Assembly (NCBI GenBank): GCA_963696525.1
Contig: CAVOKO010000008.1
Span: 372,001-436,000 of the forward strand
DNA length: 64,000 nucleotides
Direction: 5' to 3'
Origin: CAWBRT01 sp963696525
GTDB taxonomy: Bacteria; Acidobacteriota; Terriglobia; Terriglobales; Acidobacteriaceae
Each line of letters opens with the position of its first letter. Position 1 is the first letter of the stretch. The position numbers and the translations under genes were made by a program. Shown here piece by piece: positions 36,592 to 46,036 of this stretch. The notes below the pieces were generated by a model that saw nothing but the letters and a program-made list of their open reading frames with translations, did not search any database and had not been told where the DNA came from.

Positions 36592-38267
36592 CTAAACTGG
36601 TTGGGGTTGCGTCAGGTGGGCACCCGAGCGCCCGCGGAACAGCAACCCGACCAGGGAAATTATCGCACACAGACAAGGGAACCAATCTCCGTATCGGGTG
36701 TAGAAGGTGGTCTCGGTTGCGCAGAGAGTAGGGAGCAAGCAGTGTGGTTCGCATCGCATGAGGGAGCTTGCGCAACCACGCGGCCAAAGGGATCGATCGA
36801 AGCGGTAATTCCCGTGTTGGTGGCGCGCAGCAGCCAGCGCTCGTTCTCGATGGCACGCATGCGCGCCACGTTCAGATGCTGCTCGGGGGCTCCGGAGTTG
36901 CCAAACCAGCCATCGTTGGAAATGTTGACGAATACCTGGGCACCATGATCGGCAAACTGTCGCACCTCGCCCGGGAACAATCGATTCGTAACAGATGAAC
37001 ACGCCGAGTTTCTCGGTGCCGGCATCGAGTGGCCAGCGGCCACTGCCTCGGGCAAACATACCCACCTCATGGGTAAGCGATTGCGCGAAGCTCAACAGAC
37101 TCTGCAAAGGTATGTATTCCCCAAAAGGCACCAGATGCACCTTGTCGTAGCGGGCGGCAATCTGCCCTTGCGGGTTGACGAGAGCGGCGGAGTTGTACAC
37201 CTGATTCTCCCTGCCGGCAACCGCGCGCACTCCGATACTGCCAGCCACGACAAAGTGGTTGGTACGCCGGGCAACTGCCGAAATCGTCGAGACGAATCGG
37301 TCATCATTCAGGAAAAACGGGGCCGGTGACTCCGGCCAGACAATCAGGTTTACCTTTGCCGAGCCTGGCGGAATCTTGCTGCTATCGCCGAGCGACTGGA
37401 GCAAATCGTTGTACTCCGCCGCACGCCAGTTTTCGCGGATCGGAACATTCTGCTGCAGCAGAAGCGCATAGTTATAGACCGGCAGAGGGTCGAGATCGCG
37501 ATGTACTGGGTGAGTTGCAGGAAAATGGCGGTAACCAGGGTGGCGGCCAGCATGAGCCGCCGCCGCAGGGGACGCGCCAGGAAGGCGGCCGCGAAAGCGG
37601 CGTTCACCAGCACGATTTCAAAGGACAACCCATACACACCGGTCAGGGTGGCGATTCGCGAAAGCGCGGGGTTGGCAACCTGCGTGGTCCCCAAAAGATC
37701 CCAGGGAAAGCCGACCAGATAGGTTCTGAGCAACTCGACCGCGACCCACAGGAAAGGCGCCAGAAACAGGGCCCGGCGGCTATAACCCGCGCGCCCGCGC
37801 GCGGCCCAGGCAAGCAGCGCAGCGAACGCCGCCTGGTGCAGCCCGATATAGAGCGAAAACAGCAGCAGCAATACGGCGGAGACGGCCCCGCTCAGGCCTC
37901 CGTAATGATGCATGACCGAAAACACCCAATAACAGCTACCGAGGTAAACGACGGTTCCGCACACCCAGCCGAGAAGAAAAGCCTGGCCGATCGACGCGGG
38001 AGCAAGATAGGAGGATGTTTCGTCGGCGAGCAACTCCGCCGCATCGGCTTCGCGTGCCCGTAAAACGGCGTAGATCAGGGGAGCGACAGAGACCCAGCTC
38101 AGGTAATAAAGTCCGGGCTTGGGGAAGACGAGAATCTGCAAGATCGCGGAACTCAAGACCAGCAACCAGGCGCTCTGGTGAAGTCGCGTCAACTGCCGCA
38201 GACTGGAAGCCAGGCGTCCCCGGTGCGGTATAAGCGTCTCACCGCGATGGATCAGCGTCGGGTTCAC
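36592..38267 (-). CDS. lnt: Apolipoprotein N-acyltransferase, several frame breaks
   Basis: The membrane part (38267 to about 37485) has six hydrophobic segments in one frame, starting at a GTG that overlaps the upstream stop. The nitrilase-like part is split: VNLIVWPESPAPFF with the catalytic Glu, YDKVHLVPFGEYIP with the Lys, ICYESI with the Cys, then FPGEVRQFADHGAQVF, NISNDGWFG, and TTFYTRYGDW lie in alternating frames, with shifts near 37485, 36975 and two near 36720-36765. All catalytic residues remain. Lnt adds the third acyl chain to lipoproteins. Four indels suggest a bad stretch of sequence or real decay. Confidence 0.75.
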
Positions 38268-39130
38268 GGGTTTCCCCTTCGACGGCGGAAGCGGTGAAAC
38301 TGATGATCCCCGACTTTGCGGCAACTCAGCCATTCCCAGCGCACCGCTTTCTCTTTTGACAAGCCTCCGACAAAGGCGATGGGTCGGATCGGCACGGGAG
38401 CCGTGGAACCTTCCTGCCGCGGCATGTGCAATCCTACTTCGATAGGCGAAACCGTCAAAAATTTCTCGTCGATCAGATCCAGCTCGAGCAGGTTTGAGTA
38501 CAAACCGGGTCCACCTTCACAGAGCAAATAGCGAATGCCGAATTGGCGCCGAAGCAGGCATAGAGCTTGCTTGAAATCAACGCGCTGACCTTCTCCGCAG
38601 GCTATCATGCGGACCTGGGGCCGTGGGCGCAGTTGCGAAGCGAGTTTTTCGGCGGCGCCGCACGTGGTCAGCAGAAACGGTTCGACTCCCTGGCCGTCGA
38701 AGGCAGCATAGCGGTCCAATTGGATATCGCTTGAGCCTGTGATAAAGATATTTCGTTCCGGCCCACGCCGCAATTTTTCCCGCAATTGGCGCATTGCCGG
38801 GTTGACGATGCGGAACACGGGACCTCGCGGCCCCGGACGGCCAAGTCCGGTTTCGACCCGCAGTGTACCCATTCCTATCAGCACGGCATCAGCATGCGCG
38901 CGCAGCAGATCCATCAGCCAGCGGTCTTCGGGTGATTGCGATATATCCGAGCCGGAGGCCTCAGCGCCCAGCAGTGAGACGATTCCGTCCAAAGTCTGCA
39001 CGAAATTAGCGAAAAACCAGGGTCGATCCGGCGGGGCCGGCGGAAATCCGAGCTCGCCGTAGGCGGCATAAACCGGGCCTGGAAGCTCGGAACGCTCACC
39101 ATGATCGAACAAGATTTGGAAATCACGCAT
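38264..39130 (-). CDS. RibD C-terminal (DHFR-like) reductase
   Basis: 288 residues. The RibD-C fold of 5-amino-6-ribosylaminouracil-phosphate reductases: FFANFVQTLDGIVSL at the start, GMGTLRVETG, and YLLCEGGPGLYSNLLEL near the end. No deaminase domain, so it is a stand-alone reductase, using NADPH, in riboflavin synthesis or a related reduction. Overlaps lnt by GTGA. Complete. Confidence 0.85.
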   Translation of the reverse strand: MRDFQILFDHGERSELPGPVYAAYGELGFPPAPPDRPWFFANFVQTLDGIVSLLGAEASGSDISQSPEDRWLMDLLRAHADAVLIGMGTLRVETGLGRPGPRGPVFRIVNPAMRQLREKLRRGPERNIFITGSSDIQLDRYAAFDGQGVEPFLLTTCGAAEKLASQLRPRPQVRMIACGEGQRVDFKQALCLLRRQFGIRYLLCEGGPGLYSNLLELDLIDEKFLTVSPIEVGLHMPRQEGSTAPVPIRPIAFVGGLSKEKAVRWEWLSCRKVGDHQFHRFRRRRGNP

Positions 39131-39286
39131 GGATTATCCCGCTACAAAGATCCCCGCCGATTACGAATGGATAAATCCTGATCACCTAATCGATGAAAAA
39201 ATAATAATGACCCGTTCCAAAGCAAAAAACTCTCGGCGCAATTCGGGCTTGCATCTCTGCTGCCCTTCTCGATCATCGAAAGAAGC

Positions 39287-40168
39287 ATGACCTGGAAGCG
39301 ACCCCATCGTCTGCACGTGATTCGCGAGTCCGAGGCGAACCCGGGCATCGCTGAAGTGTACAACGACATCAAGTCGAGTTTAAGCCTCCCACAAGTCCCC
39401 CTATTTTTTCAAATGTGTGCCGCCAGCGGACCGTTTCTGACGCAGTTCTGGGAGGCGGTGAAGCCGGTCGTGCGTACCCGCGCATTTTTGGCTGCCGCAC
39501 AGCGTCTGCGGGCCGATGCGTATACCCGCATGCATAATTACTTCGAGATCCCGGCGGACAGCTTTGGTCTGGCCGCGCCGCCGGAACTTGCCGCCACTTT
39601 GGAACTATTTCACTACCAGGGTGGAGCGTTGCTGTTGCTGCTATCGCTTGCGGCCGGAGCATTGGACAATCCCATCGGACAACCCTTTGTTTCCCGCGAA
39701 GCAGGCTCTCCACAGGCATTCAGCTTCGCACCCATACTGGTCGAGGATGAAGCCGCGGCGCCGGGAACACGAAAGGTTCTCGACGAAGCCCGACGGCAGT
39801 ACGGCCTTGGCGTAGTGCCGATGGAGTTCCGCGCGCTGGCTGCCTGGCCCGCCTTCCTGAACCGGCACTGGCAGCTTTGGAAGCAGATGACCCATTCGCC
39901 GATCCTTGCCGCCTGCGAACATCAGTTGTTGCTGCACTCGTTCGAGCTGGCACAGGCACTGCCCGGTCCGGTGGAGCTGTCATCGGCATCACTGCGGCAG
40001 AGCGGCATGACAGAGGAAGAGTTTTCGGGCATTGTCCGGTTTACGAATCACTGGAATCGCGCCTCTGCCACGCTGCTGCTGCAGATTGCCGTGGCAAAAA
40101 TCTCCGTCGAAGGCGGCGGCATTTACCAGCAATCCAAGCCAGAAAGCAGGCAATATCAGGCAGCATAG
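39287..40168 (+). CDS. DehI-like (halocarboxylic acid dehydrogenase family) protein
   Basis: 293 residues, helical, with two related halves, as in DehI dehalogenases: IAEVYNDIKSSLSLPQVPLF in the first and TRKVLDEARRQYGLGVVPME in the second. This internal repeat supports the family. Catalytic activity is not evident, and many such homologues are uncharacterised. ATG 39287 follows a run lacking a strong RBS. Confidence 0.55.
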   Translation: MTWKRPHRLHVIRESEANPGIAEVYNDIKSSLSLPQVPLFFQMCAASGPFLTQFWEAVKPVVRTRAFLAAAQRLRADAYTRMHNYFEIPADSFGLAAPPELAATLELFHYQGGALLLLLSLAAGALDNPIGQPFVSREAGSPQAFSFAPILVEDEAAAPGTRKVLDEARRQYGLGVVPMEFRALAAWPAFLNRHWQLWKQMTHSPILAACEHQLLLHSFELAQALPGPVELSSASLRQSGMTEEEFSGIVRFTNHWNRASATLLLQIAVAKISVEGGGIYQQSKPESRQYQAA

Positions 40169-40639
40169 AGGGCTGCTGAAAAACAAGTTTTGGGAAGGAC
40201 AAGCCCTCCAACATCTGCGTGAGTGCGCTCAAAGTCTCGCGGAGTCCTCGGGAATATAGATCGAACAATCCTTGTTGACCAACGCGACGCGGTAGTGTCG
40301 CCAATGGGGAGCTGATGCAGAAGGGTTGCTGGTACGCCCGGTAGGATTCGAACCTACGACCTTTCGCTCCGGAGGCGAACGCTCTATCCAGCTGAGCTAC
40401 GGGCGCACTTCGGACCAGTTTATAACATATGCGTTGGGGTTGCGAGACTGGGACGGTATAGAATCTTCGCTACCTGGGACTGTCTTGCATCACCGGCCAC
40501 TTCAGTGCGGTGTTTTACGCTTGATTTCATCGCGCCAGGCGCGAATACAACAGGGGCCGTGCCGGACCGATCTAATACTGGACAGCCGTATTCGATTTGC
40601 CAGGTTTGGCATAGTGTAAGCTCTGTCGTGGAGGAAGAC
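40169..40639. other. Gap around tRNA-Arg
   Basis: 471 bases with one end of the hairpin repeat (GGCTGCTGAAAAACAAG at 40172), tRNA-Arg on the minus strand, and the promoter space of the small plus-strand gene. Confidence 0.5.
40330..40406 (-). tRNA. tRNA-Arg (CCG)
   Basis: 77 bases with encoded CCA. Acceptor GCGCCCG pairs with CGGGCGT (G-U at the end), anticodon loop CTCCGGA on stem TTCGC/GCGAA gives anticodon CCG, and the T arm has GGTTCGAATCC. Confidence 0.96.
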
Positions 40640-40933
40640 ATGCAAAACTGGAAGAAGGCGCTGGTCTTCGGATCAATTGGGGCGGGAGCCCTGCTGGCGA
40701 TCAATGGCCGGCGGCCCTTGGGCATTGCCTTCATCGCTGGGGGGACTGCGGTGTTGGCCTCCGAATATCCCGAAAAATTCGAAGCCCTATGGGAGAATGC
40801 GCCCGAGTACGTAAACCGCGCCACCCAGATTTTTGCGGTGCTCTCGAAGTTAAGCGAGCGATTTGCCGAAGAAGTGGAACGGCGCGGGGTGACGGCTTGG
40901 AGCGACGAGCCTGGCCGCTACTCAACGCGATGA
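40640..40933 (+). CDS. Small membrane-associated hypothetical protein
   Basis: 97 residues. ATG 40640 has GGAGGAAG close upstream, a strong site. One hydrophobic stretch (ALVFGSIGAGALLAI, and IAFIAGGTAVLA), then a charged helical part. No known family recognised. Similar small proteins occur in Acidobacteriota, but I cannot name a role. Confidence 0.6.
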   Translation: MQNWKKALVFGSIGAGALLAINGRRPLGIAFIAGGTAVLASEYPEKFEALWENAPEYVNRATQIFAVLSKLSERFAEEVERRGVTAWSDEPGRYSTR

Positions 40934-40943
40934 TCCGCGAGGA

Positions 40944-41753
40944 TCAAACGGGCGCGAGCTTCGCGAAGGCGAGGCTCTTTTTGTTTCCGGCGGTATCCAC
41001 CCAAGTCATGGGCTCATGGGGAAGCGAGCTGGCCAGCAGCAAGCGCGCCGCAGCGGAGGGACGGCCCTGTACCAATGCGCTCAGAGTCTGAGCGGGCGCC
41101 GCGAAATCGCCTTCCCCGTAGTGCAGCGCGGCGGAGGCATACCCCGAGTCCGAGGCATGGACACTCGGGATGTTAGGATGAGGCCGCAGTCCACCGGTGG
41201 GAGCCATGATCGCCAGGCGAAAAGGCACGGCACCATTGAGAAATTTGACCAGAATGCGGTGCTGGCCGCGCGACAGCGTCAGGTCGCTCCGCAGACTTGT
41301 CGATGGCAGAGCATGGCGGTCGTCGCGGGTGAGCACTTTTGCGCCGTCGATAAACACCGCCAGCGTTCCAGAGGACTCCAGGAAAAGGCGCCAGTCGCCT
41401 GCGGCATGAAGATAGACCTGCGAGCAGGCGTAGAAGACGCCGTCGCGCGCATGATCGGGCGGCAACTTTACCTGCCCATCGGAGAATTGAAAAAACTCAA
41501 CCTTGCGCGAACCGTAGCCAGGCTTGCTGATGTGGTCGCGCTCCGGCGCCCATTGCCGGTCGAAATCGATGACCGGATGGAGCCCGAAGGGACCCACGAT
41601 TCGCCAATCGGTCAGCAGACCCGACTCGCGCGCGGACATGAGTTCCTTCAGTTCAGGGGCGCTGTCCCGGGCGAGCGCGGGCAGACAGAGGCATAGCATC
41701 AAGGACACCGCAGAGACCGCACGGGCAAAATTCCTGGCGCAGCTATGTCTCAC
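40944..41753 (-). CDS. Secreted hypothetical protein
   Basis: About 269 residues from GTG 41753, chosen because it puts a signal peptide (ARAVSAVSLMLCLCLPALA) at the N-terminus; the frame is open to 41885. After processing there is a beta-rich region with DWRLFLESSGTLAVFIDG, of the kind found in carbohydrate-binding or PA14-like modules, and a helical end. Function unknown. Confidence 0.55.
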   Translation of the reverse strand: MRHSCARNFARAVSAVSLMLCLCLPALARDSAPELKELMSARESGLLTDWRIVGPFGLHPVIDFDRQWAPERDHISKPGYGSRKVEFFQFSDGQVKLPPDHARDGVFYACSQVYLHAAGDWRLFLESSGTLAVFIDGAKVLTRDDRHALPSTSLRSDLTLSRGQHRILVKFLNGAVPFRLAIMAPTGGLRPHPNIPSVHASDSGYASAALHYGEGDFAAPAQTLSALVQGRPSAAARLLLASSLPHEPMTWVDTAGNKKSLAFAKLAPV

Positions 41754-42168
41754 AATTGATGGACACCTCTCAAACCCGCCAGAAATGGGTACGCGGGGCA
41801 CCAAATCAGGTTTGATTTTTGTGTCCCGCTGCCCACCTGAGTCGCTTCCCTCCCCCGCATCTTCCCCCAGGAAATTCTTCGTCATGCGAACGAGCTCACC
41901 GACTCAGTCAACTGGTTCGATTGAGTATCAGTTTGCCTGCATTGTTTTCCGGCTGAAATGGGAATGAAAACCTATTTATGGGGGGCAGAAGACCCTAGGC
42001 TAGAACAATTCCCGGACTGGTGCAGCCGCCTCATCCCGACCGAAATGAAACGCAGGCGGAAAGACTTCGCCGAGAGATCCAACGATCAGCTGACCGAAGA
42101 AAGCACGCGTTCCCGGCGTGTCGAGCAGCGCCAATCTCAGAACTTCGGCGCCGAGGGGAATCGATTGC

Positions 42169-42597
42169 TTACGGCCTGGCGACCGGAGACTCCGGTCCGG
42201 CAGCTTTGTCCTCTTCGGCGCGAATGCCGCCGCGCTCGTCGGTGAAAAAGGAGCGGTGTTTCGGGCCGGGCCGCGGTTCGGCATCCATCCACAACGAAAA
42301 CCCTTCGCCAGTACCTTTGAAGCGCACCTTATAATCGCCGCGCCCGCTGCTGGCCATTCGCTTGGTGAACGAACCGTGGCCAACCAGCGATTGCAGGCTG
42401 GAAGCGTATTCACCATGCTTCTTCCTGTAGGCCCGTTCCGCACCGCCCAAAACCCTGCTATAGCCAAGGGCGGCAGCCTCGGACTCGGAGCGCGCCGGAT
42501 CGCCGGGAAACTTTGGCCGATAGGTCTCTTGCGCAACCAGCAAAAGGCTCAACAACAAAACCGTCACGAGCCAACCCGCCTTCCGTCTCAAATTCAT
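42169..42597 (-). CDS. Secreted pilin-like hypothetical protein
   Basis: 142 residues. ATG 42597 has AAAGGAG upstream. An N-terminal hydrophobic segment (WLVTVLLLSLLLVA) is followed by a region like the soluble part of minor pilins (GAERAYRKKHGEYASSLQSL, then the SLWMDAEPRPGPKHRSFFTD strands). There is no prepilin GFTLIE motif, so it is not a standard type IV pilin. Function unknown. Confidence 0.6.
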   Translation of the reverse strand: MNLRRKAGWLVTVLLLSLLLVAQETYRPKFPGDPARSESEAAALGYSRVLGGAERAYRKKHGEYASSLQSLVGHGSFTKRMASSGRGDYKVRFKGTGEGFSLWMDAEPRPGPKHRSFFTDERGGIRAEEDKAAGPESPVARP

Positions 42598-42649
42598 GGA
42601 AGCTCCTTTTTCACCTGACACTTTGATACGAGTATTATGACCTTTAGCC

Positions 42650-42716
42650 AGACTGCTGAAAAACGCGCCGAAGCCCGGGTTCCCGACAAGCCTGTTTTTA
42701 GGCAATCTGTTAGTAC
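42650..42716. repeat. Intergenic hairpin repeat, short copy 4
   Basis: CAGACTGCTGAAAAACGCG at the left and CTGTTTTTAGGCAATCTGTTAG at the right are imperfect inverted repeats; only 67 bp, much shorter than copies 1-3. Confidence 0.5.
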
Positions 42717-42746
42717 AGTGAACTTCAGGGCTAATCCTAACGTATC

Positions 42747-42776
42747 CACCACTTTGAAACTGTCCGGAAAGTGGAT
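42747..42776. promoter_or_regulatory. Inverted repeat upstream of the LuxR-type regulator
   Basis: CCACTTT and AAAGTGG separated by 12 bases, about 30 bp before ATG 42805. Possible operator; no factor is known. Confidence 0.35.
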
Positions 42777-42804
42777 ATGCTAGGGCAGCGACTCAGGACG
42801 GACT

Positions 42805-43464
42805 ATGAAATCTCCTTCTCCTAAAAAGACTCCTATCCGTATTGCGGTTGTCGAAAGCGATCCTCTGCGGTTCATCGGCTTCCGGGCACTCTTAGATGGC
42901 GAGCCCGATCTGGAGCTTCATGCTGTAACCGCCGCGGAGATCGCCACCCGGAGCGAGATCGATCTGATCCTTCTCGGTAGCCGGGGCTCGCAAAACTTAT
43001 TCGACTTAATGGCGGGACTGAAGGCCTCGCGGCCCGATCTGCGAATCCTGGTAACGGGAATGAACGCCGACGACGAGACCATTCTGAAGGCACTCGCGGC
43101 TGGAGCCAAAGGCTACGTTGACGAGGCCGCGGCGCCGTCGGAATTCACCCAAGCTATCCGCATCGTGCACCAGGGCTCGGTGTGGGCGCCGCGTCGCGTG
43201 CTGTCGATGTTTATCGAGCGCGTGACCTCCTCGCCGGGAAGAATTTTTCCGGCTGGCCGGGTCGTCTTCACCGATCGCGAAAAGGAAGTGCTGGAGTTGC
43301 TTGTCGCGGGGCGCTCGAACAAAGAAATTGGGGCTGTTCTCGGTATCGAAGAACGTACCGTCAAGGCCCACGTGGCGAAACTGATGCGTAAGGTAGGGGT
43401 ACAGAATCGTATTGCGCTCTCCGTACACGCAATCACGCATTCGCTGGTCACGTCGAACAAATAG
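42805..43464 (+). CDS. NarL/LuxR-type regulator with degenerate receiver
   Basis: 219 residues. N-terminal receiver-like domain, but the phospho-acceptor is replaced by glycine (DLILLGSRGSQN) and the acidic pair is ESD, so phosphorylation is doubtful. C-terminal LuxR HTH is intact: FTDREKEVLELLVAGRSNKE, then EERTVKAHVAKLMRKVGVQN. Probably binds DNA constitutively or answers another signal. ATG 42805 chosen; single gene followed by a hairpin terminator. Confidence 0.85.
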   Translation: MKSPSPKKTPIRIAVVESDPLRFIGFRALLDGEPDLELHAVTAAEIATRSEIDLILLGSRGSQNLFDLMAGLKASRPDLRILVTGMNADDETILKALAAGAKGYVDEAAAPSEFTQAIRIVHQGSVWAPRRVLSMFIERVTSSPGRIFPAGRVVFTDREKEVLELLVAGRSNKEIGAVLGIEERTVKAHVAKLMRKVGVQNRIALSVHAITHSLVTSNK

Positions 43465-43769
43465 CGGCCTACACTCCACCAACTCTGGAGCTAAAAGTTA
43501 CCCAGGGACAAGACCGCTGCGCCGAACTCTTCCTGGTCGTCCGTAACTTGTTGGGAATCGCATATCGAGCGATACTCACCGCAACCTACCAAAGAACCTG
43601 GGACAGGGTTGGAAACGGGATACGGGTCCCGTGCCAACCCTGATTTAATTTTTGGTCGCCTGGTGTCAACAGGTAACCGGGCAAGCCCATCACAAGCCGG
43701 CCTTTTCGCGAGCACCTGAAGGCATGAGAAGCGTAAGATGACGTTTGTAGCCTGCGATGGAGTAGAACC
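43465..43769. other. Gap between the LuxR-type regulator and the SYLF gene
   Basis: 305 bases. Holds the hairpin above and the promoter space of the SYLF gene; nothing else seen. Confidence 0.5.
43604..43653 (+). terminator. Strong hairpin, probable terminator
   Basis: CAGGGTTGG pairs with CCAACCCTG, and inside it ACGGGA with TCCCGT. An AT-rich tail ATTTAATTTTT follows. It is 140 bases after the regulator stop. Confidence 0.6.
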
Positions 43770-44525
43770 ATGAAAAGAATTTTTGCCGCCCTGATGATGG
43801 CGCTCTTAGTCTGTGGTCTTGCGCTGGCCGACGAACGCAGCGATGACCTCGACCGCGTCCAGAACGCTGCCACGGTGCTAGACGAGATTATGGCCGCTCG
43901 GGACAGAGGGATGCCGGAAGAGATCCTTGGCTCCGCAAAATGCGTTGCCGTCGTGCCCTCGATGCTGAAGGGCGCGTTCTTCGTCGGCGTCAACCGCGGC
44001 AAGGGCATTGCGAGTTGCCGGACCGCAAATGGCTGGAGCGCCCCGGCTTTCTTCGTAATCGAGGGTGGCAGCTTTGGCTTCCAATGGGGTGGCCAGGCCG
44101 TCGATCTGATTATGCTGGTAATGAACGAGAGCGGAATGAGACACCTGCTCTCGAGCAAATTTAAGCTTGGCGCGGACGCTTCCGTGGCCGCCGGTCCGGT
44201 TGGACGCCAAGCTGAAGGTATGACCGATTTGACCATGCGAGCAGAGGTGCTGACCTACTCCCGGGCTCGCGGCGTCTTCGCGGGCATCAGTCTTAACGGC
44301 GCTTCCATACGGCAGCACAAAAATGATACCCGCGCCTTCTATGGCCGGATGGTGCCTTTCCGCACTCTGCTGGCCGGCAATTTGAATCCTGCTCCCAAGG
44401 AAGCGGCCCCGTGGCTCGCGGCATTGAAGAAGTATGCGCCGATGGCAACCGCCTCGACTGCAAGACCGGTCCCCCCAGCAAAGCCTGAGCCTGCGGAAAC
44501 CGAAAAGACCGAGAAGGCTGAGTAA
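43770..44525 (+). CDS. Secreted SYLF-domain (DUF500) protein
   Basis: 251 residues. Signal peptide about 1-20 (ALMMALLVCGLALA). The SYLF domain follows: SAKCVAVVPSMLKGAFFVG, GKGIASCR, WSAPAFFVIEGGSFGFQ, and AEVLTYSRARGVFAGISL. Eukaryotic SYLF proteins bind phosphoinositides; bacterial ones are thought to bind lipids. C-terminal tail is Pro/Glu/Lys-rich and disordered. Likely periplasmic. Confidence 0.88.
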   Translation: MKRIFAALMMALLVCGLALADERSDDLDRVQNAATVLDEIMAARDRGMPEEILGSAKCVAVVPSMLKGAFFVGVNRGKGIASCRTANGWSAPAFFVIEGGSFGFQWGGQAVDLIMLVMNESGMRHLLSSKFKLGADASVAAGPVGRQAEGMTDLTMRAEVLTYSRARGVFAGISLNGASIRQHKNDTRAFYGRMVPFRTLLAGNLNPAPKEAAPWLAALKKYAPMATASTARPVPPAKPEPAETEKTEKAE

Positions 44526-44688
44526 AACTCAGGAGAACCAAGCGCGGCAGCACCTCGGTTCGCTTCCGAAGCAGTTTTTCAGAGCAGCATTTTCAAGTCG
44601 CCAAGGATTGGCCGGCGATGCGTGCGCAAGCGCCTCTATCCGGCCAGGCGGCGTGGAGCACAGGCGGCTCGACGCGCGCGATGGTCGT

Positions 44689-45531
44689 CTACCACCAAGC
44701 ATGCAGCGACTCCGGAGAGGTTCCTGCATTTCGCAGCGCCCGTAGGCTAAGGGCATCGTGGCGCTTTGCCAACCGCACACCGTGAGCGTCGGCGACCAGA
44801 GGGCAGTGGTAGTAATCGGGCGAAACCAGGCCCAGAGCGCGGGCAAGAAGAATCTGCCGGGCGGTGGAGCGCAACAGATCCAGACCGCGCACCACTTCAC
44901 TGATCCGCATGGCGTCATCGTCGACGACCACCGCCAACTGGTAAGCCGGCATGTTATCACGGCGCCAGACAACAAAATCTCCAAAATCGCGTCCCGCGAC
45001 GAATTCCTGCGCGCCCTGGCAGAGATCGTGAAAACGAATCGCTTCACCCTCGGGAACGCGAAAGCGCCAGTTCACTCCGGCAGGCGCTTCGGCATTCGAG
45101 GAGCGGCCACGGCACGTCCCGGGATAGAGTTGCTCGTCATCGCTCTCGTGCGGTGCCTGGGCGGTGTGCAGGAGATCCTTGCGCGAGCACACGCAGGGAT
45201 AGATGGCACCCACCTCGCGCAATTTTTTCCATGCATTCACATAGAAAGCACCCCGTTCACTTTGCGAATAGGGTGCGTATGGGCCGCCAACGTCGGGCCC
45301 TTCCTGCCACTCAATGCCCAGCCAGCGTAGATCTTCGATCATCGCCGCCAGATACTCGCTTCGTGAACGATAGGGGTCGAGGTCTTCATTGCGCAGCACC
45401 AGCGTGCCGCCGCGCTCGGCGACTCTCCGGTACGCGGTCCAAAAGGTGCGCGCGTGGCCGAGGTGCAAGAGTCCGGTCGGCGACGGCGCAAGCCGACCAC
45501 GGGGCTGATCGTTTGTGTTCGAAACCAGCAA
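44689..45531 (-). CDS. gluQ: Glutamyl-Q tRNA(Asp) synthetase
   Basis: 280 residues. A class I catalytic domain of glutamyl-tRNA synthetase type without the anticodon-binding part: RLAPSPTGLLHLGHARTF (HIGH motif), LRNEDLDPYRS, and RLAKRHDALSL in place of KMSKS. GluQ attaches glutamate to queuosine of tRNA-Asp. It contains the zinc-binding region with CVCSRKD and YPGTCRGR. Normal length. Confidence 0.9.
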   Translation of the reverse strand: MLVSNTNDQPRGRLAPSPTGLLHLGHARTFWTAYRRVAERGGTLVLRNEDLDPYRSRSEYLAAMIEDLRWLGIEWQEGPDVGGPYAPYSQSERGAFYVNAWKKLREVGAIYPCVCSRKDLLHTAQAPHESDDEQLYPGTCRGRSSNAEAPAGVNWRFRVPEGEAIRFHDLCQGAQEFVAGRDFGDFVVWRRDNMPAYQLAVVVDDDAMRISEVVRGLDLLRSTARQILLARALGLVSPDYYHCPLVADAHGVRLAKRHDALSLRALRNAGTSPESLHAWW

Positions 45532-45834
45532 ACCAGCATTGTAACTTGCGCAGAACTCGCACCTGGCTCACGGTGCCTGTTCAGCATGAGAGAGTGCTGC
45601 AAAACAGGCCGGTAGCATCGCCGAGCCGCGAGTCACCGTGGCCGTCATCAGGCATCTTGCGGTTGAACGGACCGCGGAACCGCGAGCACGATTTTGGATG
45701 CCGCCTGATGGATTTGAAGCACACAAACCTTGAGCGATTCGTTTGCCAATTACGGCAGGGCTGCTATAATCGCGTCAGTTATCAGCGTCGAAACATGTGC
45801 GTTCCGACTGGTAGCGCGTGTGTGAAATGCGGAT
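45532..45834. other. Gap between gluQ and tRNA-Phe
   Basis: 303 bases with the sigma-70-type promoter of the tRNA; no gene seen. Confidence 0.5.
45743..45770 (+). promoter_or_regulatory. Promoter of tRNA-Phe
   Basis: TTGCCA (45743-45748) and TATAAT (45765-45770) with a 16-base spacer. Start near 45777, about 58 bases before the mature tRNA. Confidence 0.8.
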
Positions 45835-45910
45835 GGCCAGGTAGCTCAGCTGGTAGAGCGCAGCCCTGAAAAGGCTGGCGTCGGCGGTTCAACTCCGTCC
45901 CTGGCCACCA
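45835..45910 (+). tRNA. tRNA-Phe (GAA)
   Basis: 76 bases including CCA. Acceptor GGCCAGG / CCTGGCC, anticodon loop CTGAAAA on stem CAGCC/GGCTG gives GAA. Its 3' part is duplicated at 63775, marking it as the integration site of an island. Confidence 0.97.
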
Positions 45911-45911
45911 T
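45863..45911 (+). repeat. Left attachment site, 49-bp direct repeat
   Basis: From the anticodon stem to one base past the tRNA end; identical to 63775-63823. Confidence 0.93.
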
Positions 45912-45947
45912 CTTTTCAAGAAGTTACAAGCCCTCCAACTTACAATT

Positions 45948-45966
45948 ACGGTCCAAAACGGTCCAA
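45948..45966. repeat. Two direct copies of ACGGTCCAA near the left att site
   Basis: Copies at 45948-45956 and 45958-45966, ten bases apart (one helical turn), 37 bp inside attL. Possible arm-type recombinase sites. Confidence 0.4.
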
Positions 45967-46036
45967 TTGCCACAGTGGAATTTGTCTCTGAATCTCTCTG
46001 TGCAGTGAAGAGAAAGCGAATCCCTTGTCCGGCTGT

